Shown piece by piece: positions 1 to 8,949 of a stretch of DNA of 64,000 nucleotides. How positions within the stretch are numbered: position 1 is the first letter of the stretch; each line of letters starts with the position of its first letter. Location of the stretch: positions 1,336,501-1,400,500 of the forward strand of contig JACEFZ010025808.1 in assembly GCA_014155875.1 (NCBI GenBank). The letters are read 5' to 3'. The DNA is from Cepaea nemoralis (taxonomy: Eukaryota; Mollusca; Gastropoda; Stylommatophora; Helicidae). The position numbers and the translations under genes were made by a program. The notes under the pieces are model-generated. The model ran no database searches, was not told the DNA's origin, and saw only the letters and a program-made list of their open reading frames with translations.

Positions 1-2868
1 TCAGCGTAAATGATAAACAAGGTGTGCAATCTGGAGGGTAGATATAAATATGGAGGACTGGATATAAATATGGGAGGCTGGATATAAATATGGGGGGGGG
101 GGGGGGGCTGGATATAAATATGGAGGACCGGATATAAATATGGAAGGCCGGATATAAATATCGAGGGCTGGATATAAATATGGAGGGTTGGATATAAATA
201 TGGAGGGCTGGATATAAATATGGAGGGTAGATATAAATATGGATGGTAGATATAAATATGGAGGGTATTTATAAATATGGAGGGCTGAATATAAATATGG
301 GGGGGGGGATAGATATGAATTGGGGGGGGGGGACTGGATATAAATATGGAGGGCCGGATATAAATATGGAGGGCTGGATATACATATGGAAGGCTGGATA
401 TACATATGGAGTGCTGGATATAGATATGGAGGGCTTGATATAAATATGGAGGTCTGGATATAAACATGGCGGGCCAGGTATAATTATGGAGGTGTGGATA
501 TAAATATGGATGGTAGATATAAATAATTAGGGCTGGATATAAATATGGAGGGCTGGATATAAATATGGAGGACTGGATATAAATATGAGGTATAATTAAA
601 TATGGAGGGTAGATATAAATATGGAGGGCTAGATATACATATGGAGGGCTGGATATAAATATGGAGGGCTGGATGTAAATATGGAGGGATGGATATAAAT
701 ATGGAGGGCTGGAAATAAATATGGAGGGCTGGATATAAATATGGAGGGAGGAATATAAATATGGAGGGCCGAATATAAATATGGTGGGAGGAATATAAAT
801 TTGGAGGGAGGAATATAAATATGGAGGGTTGGATATAAATATGGGGGGGGGGTGGATATAAATAGGTAGGGCTGGATATAAATAAGTAGGGCTGATTATA
901 AACACGGAGAGCTGAATATAAATATGGAGGGCCGGCTATAAATATGTAGGACTGGATATAAATAACTAGCGCTGAATATAAATACGGAGAGCTGAATATA
1001 AATATGGAGGACTGAATATAAATATGGAAAGCTGGGTATGAATACAAATGGCTGGATACAAATATGGAGGGCTGGATATAATTATGGAGCTCTGGATGGA
1101 GGGCCGGACATAAATACGGAGGACCGTATATAAATACGGAGGGCTGAATATAAATGCAGTGGACTGGATATAAATAGACAACTGAATAAAAATACAGAGG
1201 GCCGGATATACATACGGAGACCTGGATATACATTTGGAGGACCGAATATAAATAAGGAGGATTGGAAATAAATATGTAGGACTGAATATAAATAAAGAGG
1301 ACTGGATATAAATATGGAGGTCTGGATATAAACATGGCGGGCCAGATATAATTATGGAGGGGTGGATATAAATATGGACGACTGGGTATAAATATGGACG
1401 GCTGGATATAAATATGGAGGACCGAATATAAATAAGGAGGATTGGAAATACATATGGAGGACTGAATATAAATACAGAGGACTGGATATAAATATGGATG
1501 GCTGGATATAAATACGGATGACAGGATATAAATAAGGGGGGAGGTGCTGGATATAAATATGGAGGGCCGAATATAAATATGGAGGGCTGGATATAAATAT
1601 GGAGGGTTGGTTATAAATATGGAGGGCTGTATATAAATATGGAGGGCTGAATATAAATATGGAGGGCCGGATATAAATATGGAGGGATGGATACAAATAT
1701 GGAGGGTAGATATAAATATTATAAATATGGAGGGTAGATATAAATATGGAGGGCTGAATATAATATGGGGGGGGGGGGGGGGGCTGGATATGAATATGGG
1801 GAGGGGTGGATATAAATATGGAGGGCAGATATAAATATAGCGGACTGGATATAAATATGGAGGCCTGGATATAAATATGGAGGGCTGGATATAAATATGG
1901 AGGGCTGATTATACATATGGAGGATCAAATATAACTATGGAGGAGCGGTTATAGATATGGAGGATTGAATATAAATATGGAGGACTGAAAATAGATATGG
2001 AGGACTGGACATAATTATTGAGGACTGAATATAAATATGGAGGGATGGCTATAAATATGGAGGGCAGGATATAAATAAGTAGCGCTGAATATAAATACGG
2101 AGGCCTGAATATAAATATGGAGGACTGAATATAAATGCAGAGGACTGGATATAAATACAGATAACTGAATATAAATACATAGGGCCGGATATACATACGG
2201 AGACCTGGATATAAATTTGGAGGACCGAATATAAATAAGGAGGATTGGAAATAAATATGGAGGTCTGAATACAAATACAAAGGACTGAATATAAATATGA
2301 AGAGCTGGATATACATACGGATGACTGGATATAAATATGGAGAGCCGGATATAAATAATGAGGATTGGATCTAAATATGCAGGGCCAGATATAAATATGG
2401 AGGTCCGGATATAAATATGGAGAGCTGGATATAAATAAGGAGGACTGGATATACATATGGAGGACTATATATAAATATGAATAGCACATATACTTATGAA
2501 GGACAAGATATAAATACATTTGACTGAATATAAATACGGAAGACCAGATATAAATACAGAGGGATGGATATAAATATGGAAGACTGGATATAAATATGAA
2601 TGACTGGATATACATATGGGGGACTGGACATACATATGGAGAACAAGATATAAATATTAAGGATAAGATATAAATTCAGATGACTGAAGATAAATATGGA
2701 AGACCAGATATAAATACAGATATAAACATGAATTAACAGATATAAATACAGAGGACTGGATATAAATAAATACGTAGGATTGGATATACATATCAAGAGA
2801 TAAATACAGAGGATTGAATATAAATATGGAGGACTGGATATAAATATGGAAGACTGTATATAAATCTC
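1..2868. repeat. 20-bp AT-rich minisatellite array
   Basis: About 140 tandem copies of a 20-bp unit, consensus TGGATATAAATATGGAGGGC, with point variants and some units interrupted by runs of up to about 16 G. The array continues past the left edge. Open frames in it (Tyr/Ile/Pro/Ser-rich on the minus strand) follow from the stop-poor repeat and are not genes. Divergence is higher between about 1900 and 2868 than near the left edge. Every unit carries TATAAATA, which matches a TATA box, but no transcript unit is visible. Confidence 0.97.
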
Positions 2869-2881
2869 ACATGTTTCTACA

Positions 2882-3052
2882 CGGTACAAAGATGTGTGTA
2901 AGCGAGACATAATTGATACAGTCATTGATATTGTAGTTTGGGAATAAGTCACTTCTGAAAAAGATTCATGGAGGGAAAAGATCAGGGATGGGATACAGAC
3001 ACAGAATGCAATGAATGCTGACAGGTCAGACACTGAGCGTGTGGGACGTCGG
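2882..3052 (+). pseudogene. LINE ORF2 C-terminal tail remnant
   Basis: Reading from 2882 gives RYKDVCKRDI, then DSWREKIRDGIQ and MNADRSDTER, with one stop codon between. This resembles the last segment of ORF2 in a common invertebrate LINE group, where a RYKDVCKR-type motif precedes a Trp-Arg-containing helix near the stop. It directly abuts the end of the 20-bp array. The family call rests on motif memory only. No endonuclease or reverse transcriptase is attached, so this is a dead fragment. Confidence 0.55.
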
Positions 3053-3074
3053 ATGGTGCCGGATGCTGGAAATG

Positions 3075-3279
3075 ACCATAACTATAAAAATGCTCTTTCT
3101 AGACCAACAAGCAGCGGTTAGAATAGATGGCGAGACATAAGATTGGTTTGACATCAAGCAAGGAGTCCCTCAGGGTTGTTTGCTGGACTCCTATTTGTTT
3201 AACCTGTTCGCCGAAAATATAATGAGAAATATCAGAGATGATATAAACAGGGAGCAATATGATGCCCTAAATATCCATC
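3075..3279 (+). pseudogene. LINE reverse transcriptase fragment
   Basis: From 3090 the frame reads MLFLDQQAAVRIDGET, a stop, then DWFDIKQGVPQGCLL and YLFNLFAENIMRNIRDD. The QGVPQGC...LFNLFAENIM block is RT motif 4 (fingers/palm) of non-LTR elements. The catalytic YADD box that should follow is absent because the sequence joins the antisense LINE at about 3280. This copy belongs to a different LINE subfamily from its antisense neighbour, which reads LFSLYSENI at the same motif. It is non-functional. Confidence 0.75.
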
Positions 3280-3462
3280 CATTCATCATGTGCCATGCCG
3301 ATAAGCGTGGGCGGTTATGTTCTGACATCTCACTCGATCACCAGAATCGTGGATTAGCTCCGTGTTCCTGTCTCGACCATGCCACATGACCAAGCCATCC
3401 AGGTATTTACTTCTCGGTCGTCCCCTTGGTCTCTTCCCTTCGATCTTGCCAGTCGTCATCAA

Positions 3463-3463
<1 letters not shown>

Positions 3464-3523
<60 letters not shown>
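3464..3523. repeat. (AC)n microsatellite inside LINE frame
   Basis: Uninterrupted AC dinucleotide run of about 60 bp. On the minus strand it sits between the LINE codons for RRSDLENLEN and TTGKIEGK, where related copies have only one or two residues (as in ALENIVTTGKIEGK at 28 kb). It therefore arose by slippage within the former coding sequence. Confidence 0.95.
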
Positions 3524-4336
3524 GTGTTCTCCAAGTTCTCCAAGTCACTTCTTCTCATAACATGCCCAAAAATGTTGACTACCTACGTCTAATGACTCTA
3601 ATCAGTTTGCGATCTTCATTTGTTTCTTGAAGAACCTTTTCATTAGTTATTCTGTCTGTCCATGGTATTCTTTGCATTTTCTCAGAAACCACATTTCGAC
3701 AGCCATTAGATGTTTTTCAGCTTGACTGCTCATTGTCCACGCTACACATCCATACAAAAGTACAGGTTCTATGTAGCACTTCAACATTCTTTTTCTCGTT
3801 TCAATCGGTATATTTTTATTGGTCAGTATGTTTTTCATCTTGCAAAAGGCTATCTTCGCAATGGCAATTCTTGTTCTAATCTCTTCAAGGCATCTCCCAC
3901 CAGATGTTATGACTGTTCCGAGATAACTGTATCGATTCACTTGCTTAAAAATATGCCCATTTACTCGTATATCACATTGTGGTGTTTCATTCTTACCAGT
4001 GACGACCATAATCTGTGTCTTCTTAATATTCAGTTCTAACCCTAATTTTTCACTGTGTGCAACAACCACATCTACTAAATTTTGCAGGTCCTGTTCATTG
4101 TCTGCAATCAAGACTGTATCATCTGCATGCCTAATTTTATTGATGTATCGTCCCCCAATGTTGATTCCTTCTATATCTTCTATATTTCTGATAATATTTT
4201 CACTGTACAGGGAAAAAGGATCTGGAGACATTACACATCTCAGTCTCACATTTCTCTTAATAGGCTAATACTGACTTACTTCATTATCAGTTCTGATGGC
4301 AGGTTGTTGTTTCCAATATATGTTTTTTACAAGTCT

Positions 4337-4454
4337 TCTTCTTCTGCTGCGTTCATTCGGAGTTTTTTTTTTCCCGGACGCGATTGCGTTGTGCCTGTTT
4401 ACAGCAGAACTGCGTTCTTGCGCCATTAGGCCGACTCATCCGACTTGTGCGGTG
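4337..4454. mobile_element. 118-bp short insertion with 10-bp target duplication
   Basis: TTACAAGTCT occurs at 4327-4336 and again at 4455-4464. The 118 bp between them are absent from the related LINE copy at 14.03-14.07 kb, where the two flanks are directly joined. The insert starts TCTTCTTCTGCTGC, has an internal run of about 10 T and ends TGTGCGGTG. It encodes nothing. A 10-bp duplication suggests target-primed retrotransposition of a short non-autonomous element, but I cannot point to A and B boxes, so the class is open. Confidence 0.75.
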
Positions 4455-4802
4455 TTACAAGTCTAAGGTCTTTCCATCAATTTGTAGATCTTCAAGCATC
4501 CTTATCATGTTGACATGTCTCACTTTATCGAAAGCCTTTGTGTAGTCAATAAAGCAAAGATATAGATCTTTGTTTACTTTTATTGAACGTTCAATTACTG
4601 TTCTCAGTATATACACAGCATTTACTGTGCCCTTTCCTTCTACAAACCCACATTGTTCTTCTATTTCAGGTTGTATTTTCCCCCTAACTCTTTGCATGAT
4701 AATTCTCAGCAAAATCTTCGTGATGTGGCTCATTATACTAATTGTTCTATGTTGATAGCATTCCACGTCATACTTGACAGACACGTCACACACACACACA
4801 CA

Positions 4803-5189
4803 CGCTCACGTATATTCGAACATGCTTGTACGAGAAGAGTGCCCCAATAATCTTACTCCAACTATCAACGAACGACGAAAATAAAATGTAATAGATTTCC
4901 AAGTGGTAAGTCCCAGTTCAAATAAATATTGGAAAACGTGGTTGTTGCAAGGCCCGCGCGACAAAACCCGATAATTCAGACAGCAGACAGTTGCGCGGTT
5001 TTCGCGTGAAGACCAGGCCATGCGACGGCAGATATCCACTTCTGTATGTCGAATAAAACTGACCTTGAGGAATATACACTACCGGGTGTTGGACAGGACA
5101 GGCAGTAGTTCATTCCCTTGTGTGCATTGCCGGATTGACATTTACTTGTTTCATTAAATGGCTTACAGTGCTCACAAAACCTGGTAAGT
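4803..5189. other. unassigned spacer
   Basis: Starts after a short CA run (about 4786-4803). I see no protein similarity, inverted termini or tandem repeat. The short open frames here lack recognisable motifs. Confidence 0.5.
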
Positions 5190-5268
5190 GTAGTGTAATC
5201 ATCATGGTCATCATCATCATCAAGTGCCATGACGACAGGCGTGGGCTTTCAAGCTTCGTCACGACTTA
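5190..5268 (-). pseudogene. LINE ORF2 3' end, part 2 of 2 (split by Tigger)
   Basis: On the minus strand this reads KAHACRHGT then TGA (stop at 5220-5222), followed by a (GAT)n-like tail at about 5192-5220. It is the same terminus as the LINE at 28.2 kb (AYASRHGT and a GAT tail). It continues in frame from the fragment beginning at 8366 once the Tigger element and one TA are removed. Confidence 0.8.
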
Positions 5269-5545
5269 GGGGAGACTGGGGAGAAATGGACCAGCAATTT
5301 TGTAGTTTTCAATTTTTGCTTATCACCGGAACAGATTTTATCGAAACATAACAAAACCATGACTAAAATGTTGTACATTCATTTATTTTAAAAAGGGGAA
5401 AACATTTAGCAATCTATTTCTATATGTTTCTTTACAAAATGCATTTCTAAAATGTATATGAACATGGGGAGAAATTGACCACCATTGGGGTGAAATGGAC
5501 TAGCACGTGGGGAGCAATGGACCATAGTGGGGAGAAATGGACCTT
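5269..5545. repeat. left inverted terminus and subterminal motif cluster
   Basis: The terminal motif GGGGAGAAATGGACC recurs as GGGGAGAAATTGACC, GGGGTGAAATGGAC, GGGGAGCAATGGACC and GGGGAGAAATGGACC at about 5465-5542, all in the same orientation as the terminal copy. These are plausible transposase binding sites. Confidence 0.8.
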
Positions 5546-5683
5546 TTTTAAAAAGAAGCAGCAACAACTCATCCATATTGCTATAAGAAATAAATAATCA
5601 TTAAAAGGATATTTGCAGTTTTTTTTATTATTTTAAGCGACAGTAAAAAAGTTTAATATGATATATTAATCTAATATAAAGTT

Positions 5684-7711
5684 TTATCGAACATTTATGC
5701 CTGCAAGACTTTCTTTGAAGACATAGCCATCTTTGGTCCTAGAAGTGGTTCCAGTGATTGTAGATCTAGTAAGCTGTGCTTTAATACATGTAATTGAGAC
5801 ACTGGCGACATCTTCTACCTTAGGCTTAACAAATTTACCAGCAACCTTCTCACTCTTGCGCAAGAACTCTACCTCAACATCACCATCATCATCAATGTCT
5901 CCCCTTACAATTCCTACATAGTAAACACAAGTCTTCTTTGTTCCATATTCACATAACACACACTGGCCTTCAAAAACCTCACGCACACCAGTCAAGCTAA
6001 CCGTACACTCCTCATTTTCACCAAATGAAACATCAGAATCTGTGTCATCACAAAACGAAATGTCAGTTTCTGGATCTGAATCAACATCAAGTTCTTTCAG
6101 CAGCTGTCTCTTTGCCTTTTTGGGTGGAACTTTTGCTGCCTTTTCTTTCACCACCGCTCTTTCCCTAATTCGACCCATTTCTGGCGTAGAAGTAGCCAGC
6201 ATAGTTTTTCCTCTTTTCCTCATATTATTTGAATCTTTTCGCGGACCAGCTTTTGGTAGTCCTCTGAAAACATGAGGCGAAGTAAAGGAAGAAGTAGCTT
6301 TATGTTGAAGACTCCCTGATATTTCCTGCAAGTCATCTACAAGGTTCTCAACATTACACTCTTTCTGATTTTCATGAAATTCTTGTGCAGTTTGATCTGT
6401 GCTGGTACCACAATGTGGAGATGCTGATCCTGTCTGTTCATTGCTTTCTAAAGTGGCATTTTCACTGTCCTTGCTGATGGGCCTGTTCGTTATTTCTGAA
6501 GGCATAAAATCATCTTCTGTAAAAACATCTTCGTTAAAGGGCCAAATACCTGACACTGCAAAGCCTGATTGAATGTTAATGGGATTTGCCGCTTTAAGAA
6601 AAGCGTGGCCTCCTAGATTTGCAACTTGATAGATTGTCAGTGGTGTCCGAACATTTTTCATCATCCATGAATCACACGCATTGTTGTAGACCGACTTCAT
6701 GGGTCCAAAAATTGAACGGTCCAAGGGCTGAGTTTTAGATGAGGTGTGTGGTGGCAACGTGATCACATGAATGTTGTTTTTCTTGCACAGTTCAAGTGAT
6801 TCAAATGAAATGTGGGAATCGTGATTGTCCAAGATCAAAATCAAAGGGAAGTCTTTGGAAGGTCTTGAATGCTTAATGAAGGGATTTATAACTTTGACGA
6901 AATTATCACGGGTCATCCAACCTGATTCATTCACAAGGCCAAGGGAACCTTCAGGTGCTCCAGCAAGCATAAGATTCTTAAAAATTTTTCTGGGAAACAC
7001 AAAAACTGGAGGGATAATGTGACCCGCAGCTGACACAATGCAACAGATTGTGACCAGTTCTCCTCTTTCTCTGGATGTCACCCGGCCTATTTGCTTCACT
7101 CCTCGTGGGGCAATTACTTTTGGCACTTTCTGTACAGTGGTCAGACCTGACTCATCCAAATTGTAGATTTGAGCTCCACTCACATTTAGTTTTGTAATGG
7201 TTTCTTTCACAATGTTGAAGAAGGTGCAAATATTATGTTTGTTGAAAGCTGTAGCTCTAGCCAGAGATGTTGCCTCAGGTTGCCTTATGGTCAGCTCGGG
7301 ATTCCGTCGCAAAAATCCACAAAGCCAGTCATTCCCTGCCATCATTTGCTCATCCCAGGTTAAAGGATGTGCAATTTTATTGACTTTCGCCATCTCGTAC
7401 GCCAAAATACGAACGTTTTTAGTTGTGAGTCCATGGAACATTCTTGCACAATCTTTCAAGTAACTAGCAAAATCAGCTTCTTGCTTAGCTGTGAAAACAA
7501 GGCTATGCCTATAATTTGGTACGAGTCTAGTAGGCAGACCATTTCCTTCTCTGTCTTTTGTAAGATTGTTATTGAGGGTAGAGCGAGCAATGCCGTACTC
7601 CCTTGCAGCTTTCCTCACTTTCATTCCATTTTTCACAGCATTAACAGCTTCTCTCATACGTTCCTCCGTAACGAGACCCTTGTTGGTGTTTCTGATGTAC
7701 AATCTTGGCAT
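5684..7711 (-). CDS. Tigger/pogo-family transposase (DDE_1 type)
   Basis: An intact 675-residue frame. The frame extends 11 codons further upstream, but I chose the internal Met (MPRLYIRNTNKG) because a helix-turn-helix of the psq type follows immediately (EERMREAVNAVKNGMKVRKAAREYGIARSTL split over residues 20-50). A CENP-B/Tc5-type DNA-binding domain follows (about 65-150; NDWLCGFLRRNPEL). The DDE core shows IYNLDESGL, ILILDNHDSHIS and KTQPLDRSIFGPMK, giving three Asp with 35 residues between the second and third. A Lys/Arg-rich segment and an acidic stretch precede the C-terminus, which I do not recognise. The protein would bind the inverted termini and catalyse cut-and-paste at TA. It could instead be called a domesticated TIGD gene, but perfect flanking termini argue for a transposon. 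Confidence 0.95.
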   Translation of the reverse strand: MPRLYIRNTNKGLVTEERMREAVNAVKNGMKVRKAAREYGIARSTLNNNLTKDREGNGLPTRLVPNYRHSLVFTAKQEADFASYLKDCARMFHGLTTKNVRILAYEMAKVNKIAHPLTWDEQMMAGNDWLCGFLRRNPELTIRQPEATSLARATAFNKHNICTFFNIVKETITKLNVSGAQIYNLDESGLTTVQKVPKVIAPRGVKQIGRVTSRERGELVTICCIVSAAGHIIPPVFVFPRKIFKNLMLAGAPEGSLGLVNESGWMTRDNFVKVINPFIKHSRPSKDFPLILILDNHDSHISFESLELCKKNNIHVITLPPHTSSKTQPLDRSIFGPMKSVYNNACDSWMMKNVRTPLTIYQVANLGGHAFLKAANPINIQSGFAVSGIWPFNEDVFTEDDFMPSEITNRPISKDSENATLESNEQTGSASPHCGTSTDQTAQEFHENQKECNVENLVDDLQEISGSLQHKATSSFTSPHVFRGLPKAGPRKDSNNMRKRGKTMLATSTPEMGRIRERAVVKEKAAKVPPKKAKRQLLKELDVDSDPETDISFCDDTDSDVSFGENEECTVSLTGVREVFEGQCVLCEYGTKKTCVYYVGIVRGDIDDDGDVEVEFLRKSEKVAGKFVKPKVEDVASVSITCIKAQLTRSTITGTTSRTKDGYVFKESLAGINVR

Positions 7712-7944
7712 CTGAAACAAAAGAGTGACAGAATTATATAACATTTAGAATGGTAGGCCTATCATTTGCAAAGAAATACTGATCATAGCACGAATGGCGT
7801 GCATCTTTAATAAATCACTGAAATCAAATTTGTTAACAGTTTTATTGGTCTAGATTTAGACCCCAGTATTAAAAAGAATCAATAATGCTGATATTCGAAT
7901 GCAATCTTCAACACTTTTAATAACAACAGACTGTCTTGTCAATT

Positions 7945-8365
7945 TCTTCTATGGGGAGAAATGAACCATGGGGAGAAATGAACCTGTCCATTTCTCCCCC
8001 ATCAATGTATTAAACTATTCAGCCATAAAGTCTCTTAAATCTAATATTATATGCTATATTTTTTATATGAACTCTTAAATAACAAGTAAATAAAGATATT
8101 AACGTAATTACCTTGTCCTGATTCCTGACTATGCGTCTGCTTTACGATGGTGTCTGGAACTGGAAAAAGAAACTTTAGTGCAGAAAATTTTTCAAACTTT
8201 GCGTGGGAACGACCTGTGCGGGAAGTCGATGGCAAATGAAAAATTCGGTCTATGTTTGATGTGGAAAACAAACTTATTATGGTTTCACTTTCATTGCATC
8301 ACAGCCAGGGGCCAGAGAGGGGGTGGTCCATTTCTCCCCTATGTCCATTTCTCCCCAGTCTTCCC
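7945..8365. repeat. right inverted terminus and subterminal motif cluster
   Basis: Copies of the GGGGAGAAATGNACC motif occur in both orientations here: two forward near 7953-7990, one reverse near 7988-8000, and two reverse copies at about 8327-8357 ending in the terminal CTCCCCAGTCTTCCC. This mirrors the left end and supports multiple transposase contacts. Confidence 0.75.
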
Positions 8366-8745
8366 TACCATTTCTAAGGGCATGTATATATTTTTGCGCT
8401 GACTCCCTTCCTTTCCATGACGCAAGAATGTCAAGAATTTTCCCGTTGACTTACTGTATATCTCTTTCTACAAATCTTTCCGGTTGTCACAAAATGTTCC
8501 AGTGTTTGTCTTCAGATAGCATGGCCCAAACTATGAATGACTGTCCGATGTGTGTGGTTAGTTCATATTGCAACATCGCCTCCATCAGAATATCCAGATT
8601 GCTCATTTTGGCTGTTCAAGGAATTGTCAGCATTCTTTCATATAACCACATCTACGAGGATTCCAGGGATTTTTTTTTTTTCTTGCCTTTTTACTAAGTG
8701 TCTAGGAGTCGCATCCGTATGTTACAATTGGTTCTCTGTAACATG
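8366..8745 (-). pseudogene. decayed LINE ORF2 C-terminal region, part 1 of 2
   Basis: Read leftwards it gives MWLYERMLTIP, TAKMSNLDILM, GKILDILASWKGRESAQ and IHALRNG, with several stops and frame changes. This is the same region as WFLRRMLRIPWTARVTN and MLDGLRRWHGG in the LINE at 27.9-28.2 kb. The frame continues at 5268 on the other side of the Tigger insertion. Confidence 0.75.
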
Positions 8746-8756
8746 CAAGAATTATT

Positions 8757-8761
8757 TTATC

Positions 8762-8797
<36 letters not shown>

Positions 8798-8882
8798 TAT
8801 TATTATTTTTATAATTATTATTATTATATTTTAGTAGTATTATTATTACTATAATTATTATTATGATAATTATTATTATAAA
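8757..8882. repeat. (TTA)n-rich microsatellite
   Basis: Interrupted ATT/TTA trinucleotide repeat of about 125 bp. Poly-Ile and poly-Asn frames across it are artefacts. Confidence 0.95.
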
Positions 8883-8949
8883 AGACCCTACAACACCACT
8901 AAGGGCGTATGCGGCACATGGTGCTAGATCCATAATGTTATATACCAAT

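Larger units (their letters stand above)
3272..4800 (-). pseudogene. 5'-truncated LINE: RT domain and C-terminal region
   Basis: Read leftwards from about 4799 the frame gives RT motifs: HRTISIMSHITK, QCGFVEGKGTVNAVY, LCFIDYTKAFDKVRH, then (different frame) LFSLYSENIIRNIED, RHADDTVLIAD (a His replaces the usual Tyr of YADD), a YLGTVITSGGR block, RKRMLKCYIEPVLLYG, then IPWTDRITNEKVL, GHVMRRSDLENL and TTGKIEGKRPRGRPR, ending HAYRHGT and a stop at 3286-3288. A short ATGATGAATGG-type tail follows. There is no endonuclease domain, so the copy is 5'-truncated. It is broken by frameshifts, a (TG)n expansion at 3464-3523 and a 118-bp insertion at 4337. The clade looks RTE-like, but that is tentative. 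Confidence 0.85.
5269..8365 (-). mobile_element. complete Tigger/pogo-like DNA transposon
   Basis: A 3097-bp element flanked by TA on both sides (5267-5268 and 8366-8367). The left terminus is GGGGAGACTGGGGAGAAATG; the right terminus read inward is GGGAAGACTGGGGAGAAATG, one mismatch in 20. TA target and a pogo-type transposase agree with Tc1/mariner superfamily integration. Many extra copies of a GGGGAGAAATGGACC-like motif lie inside both ends. The host LINE frame is continuous across the empty site, so both borders are certain to the base. The intact ORF and near-perfect termini suggest a young copy. Confidence 0.96.
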
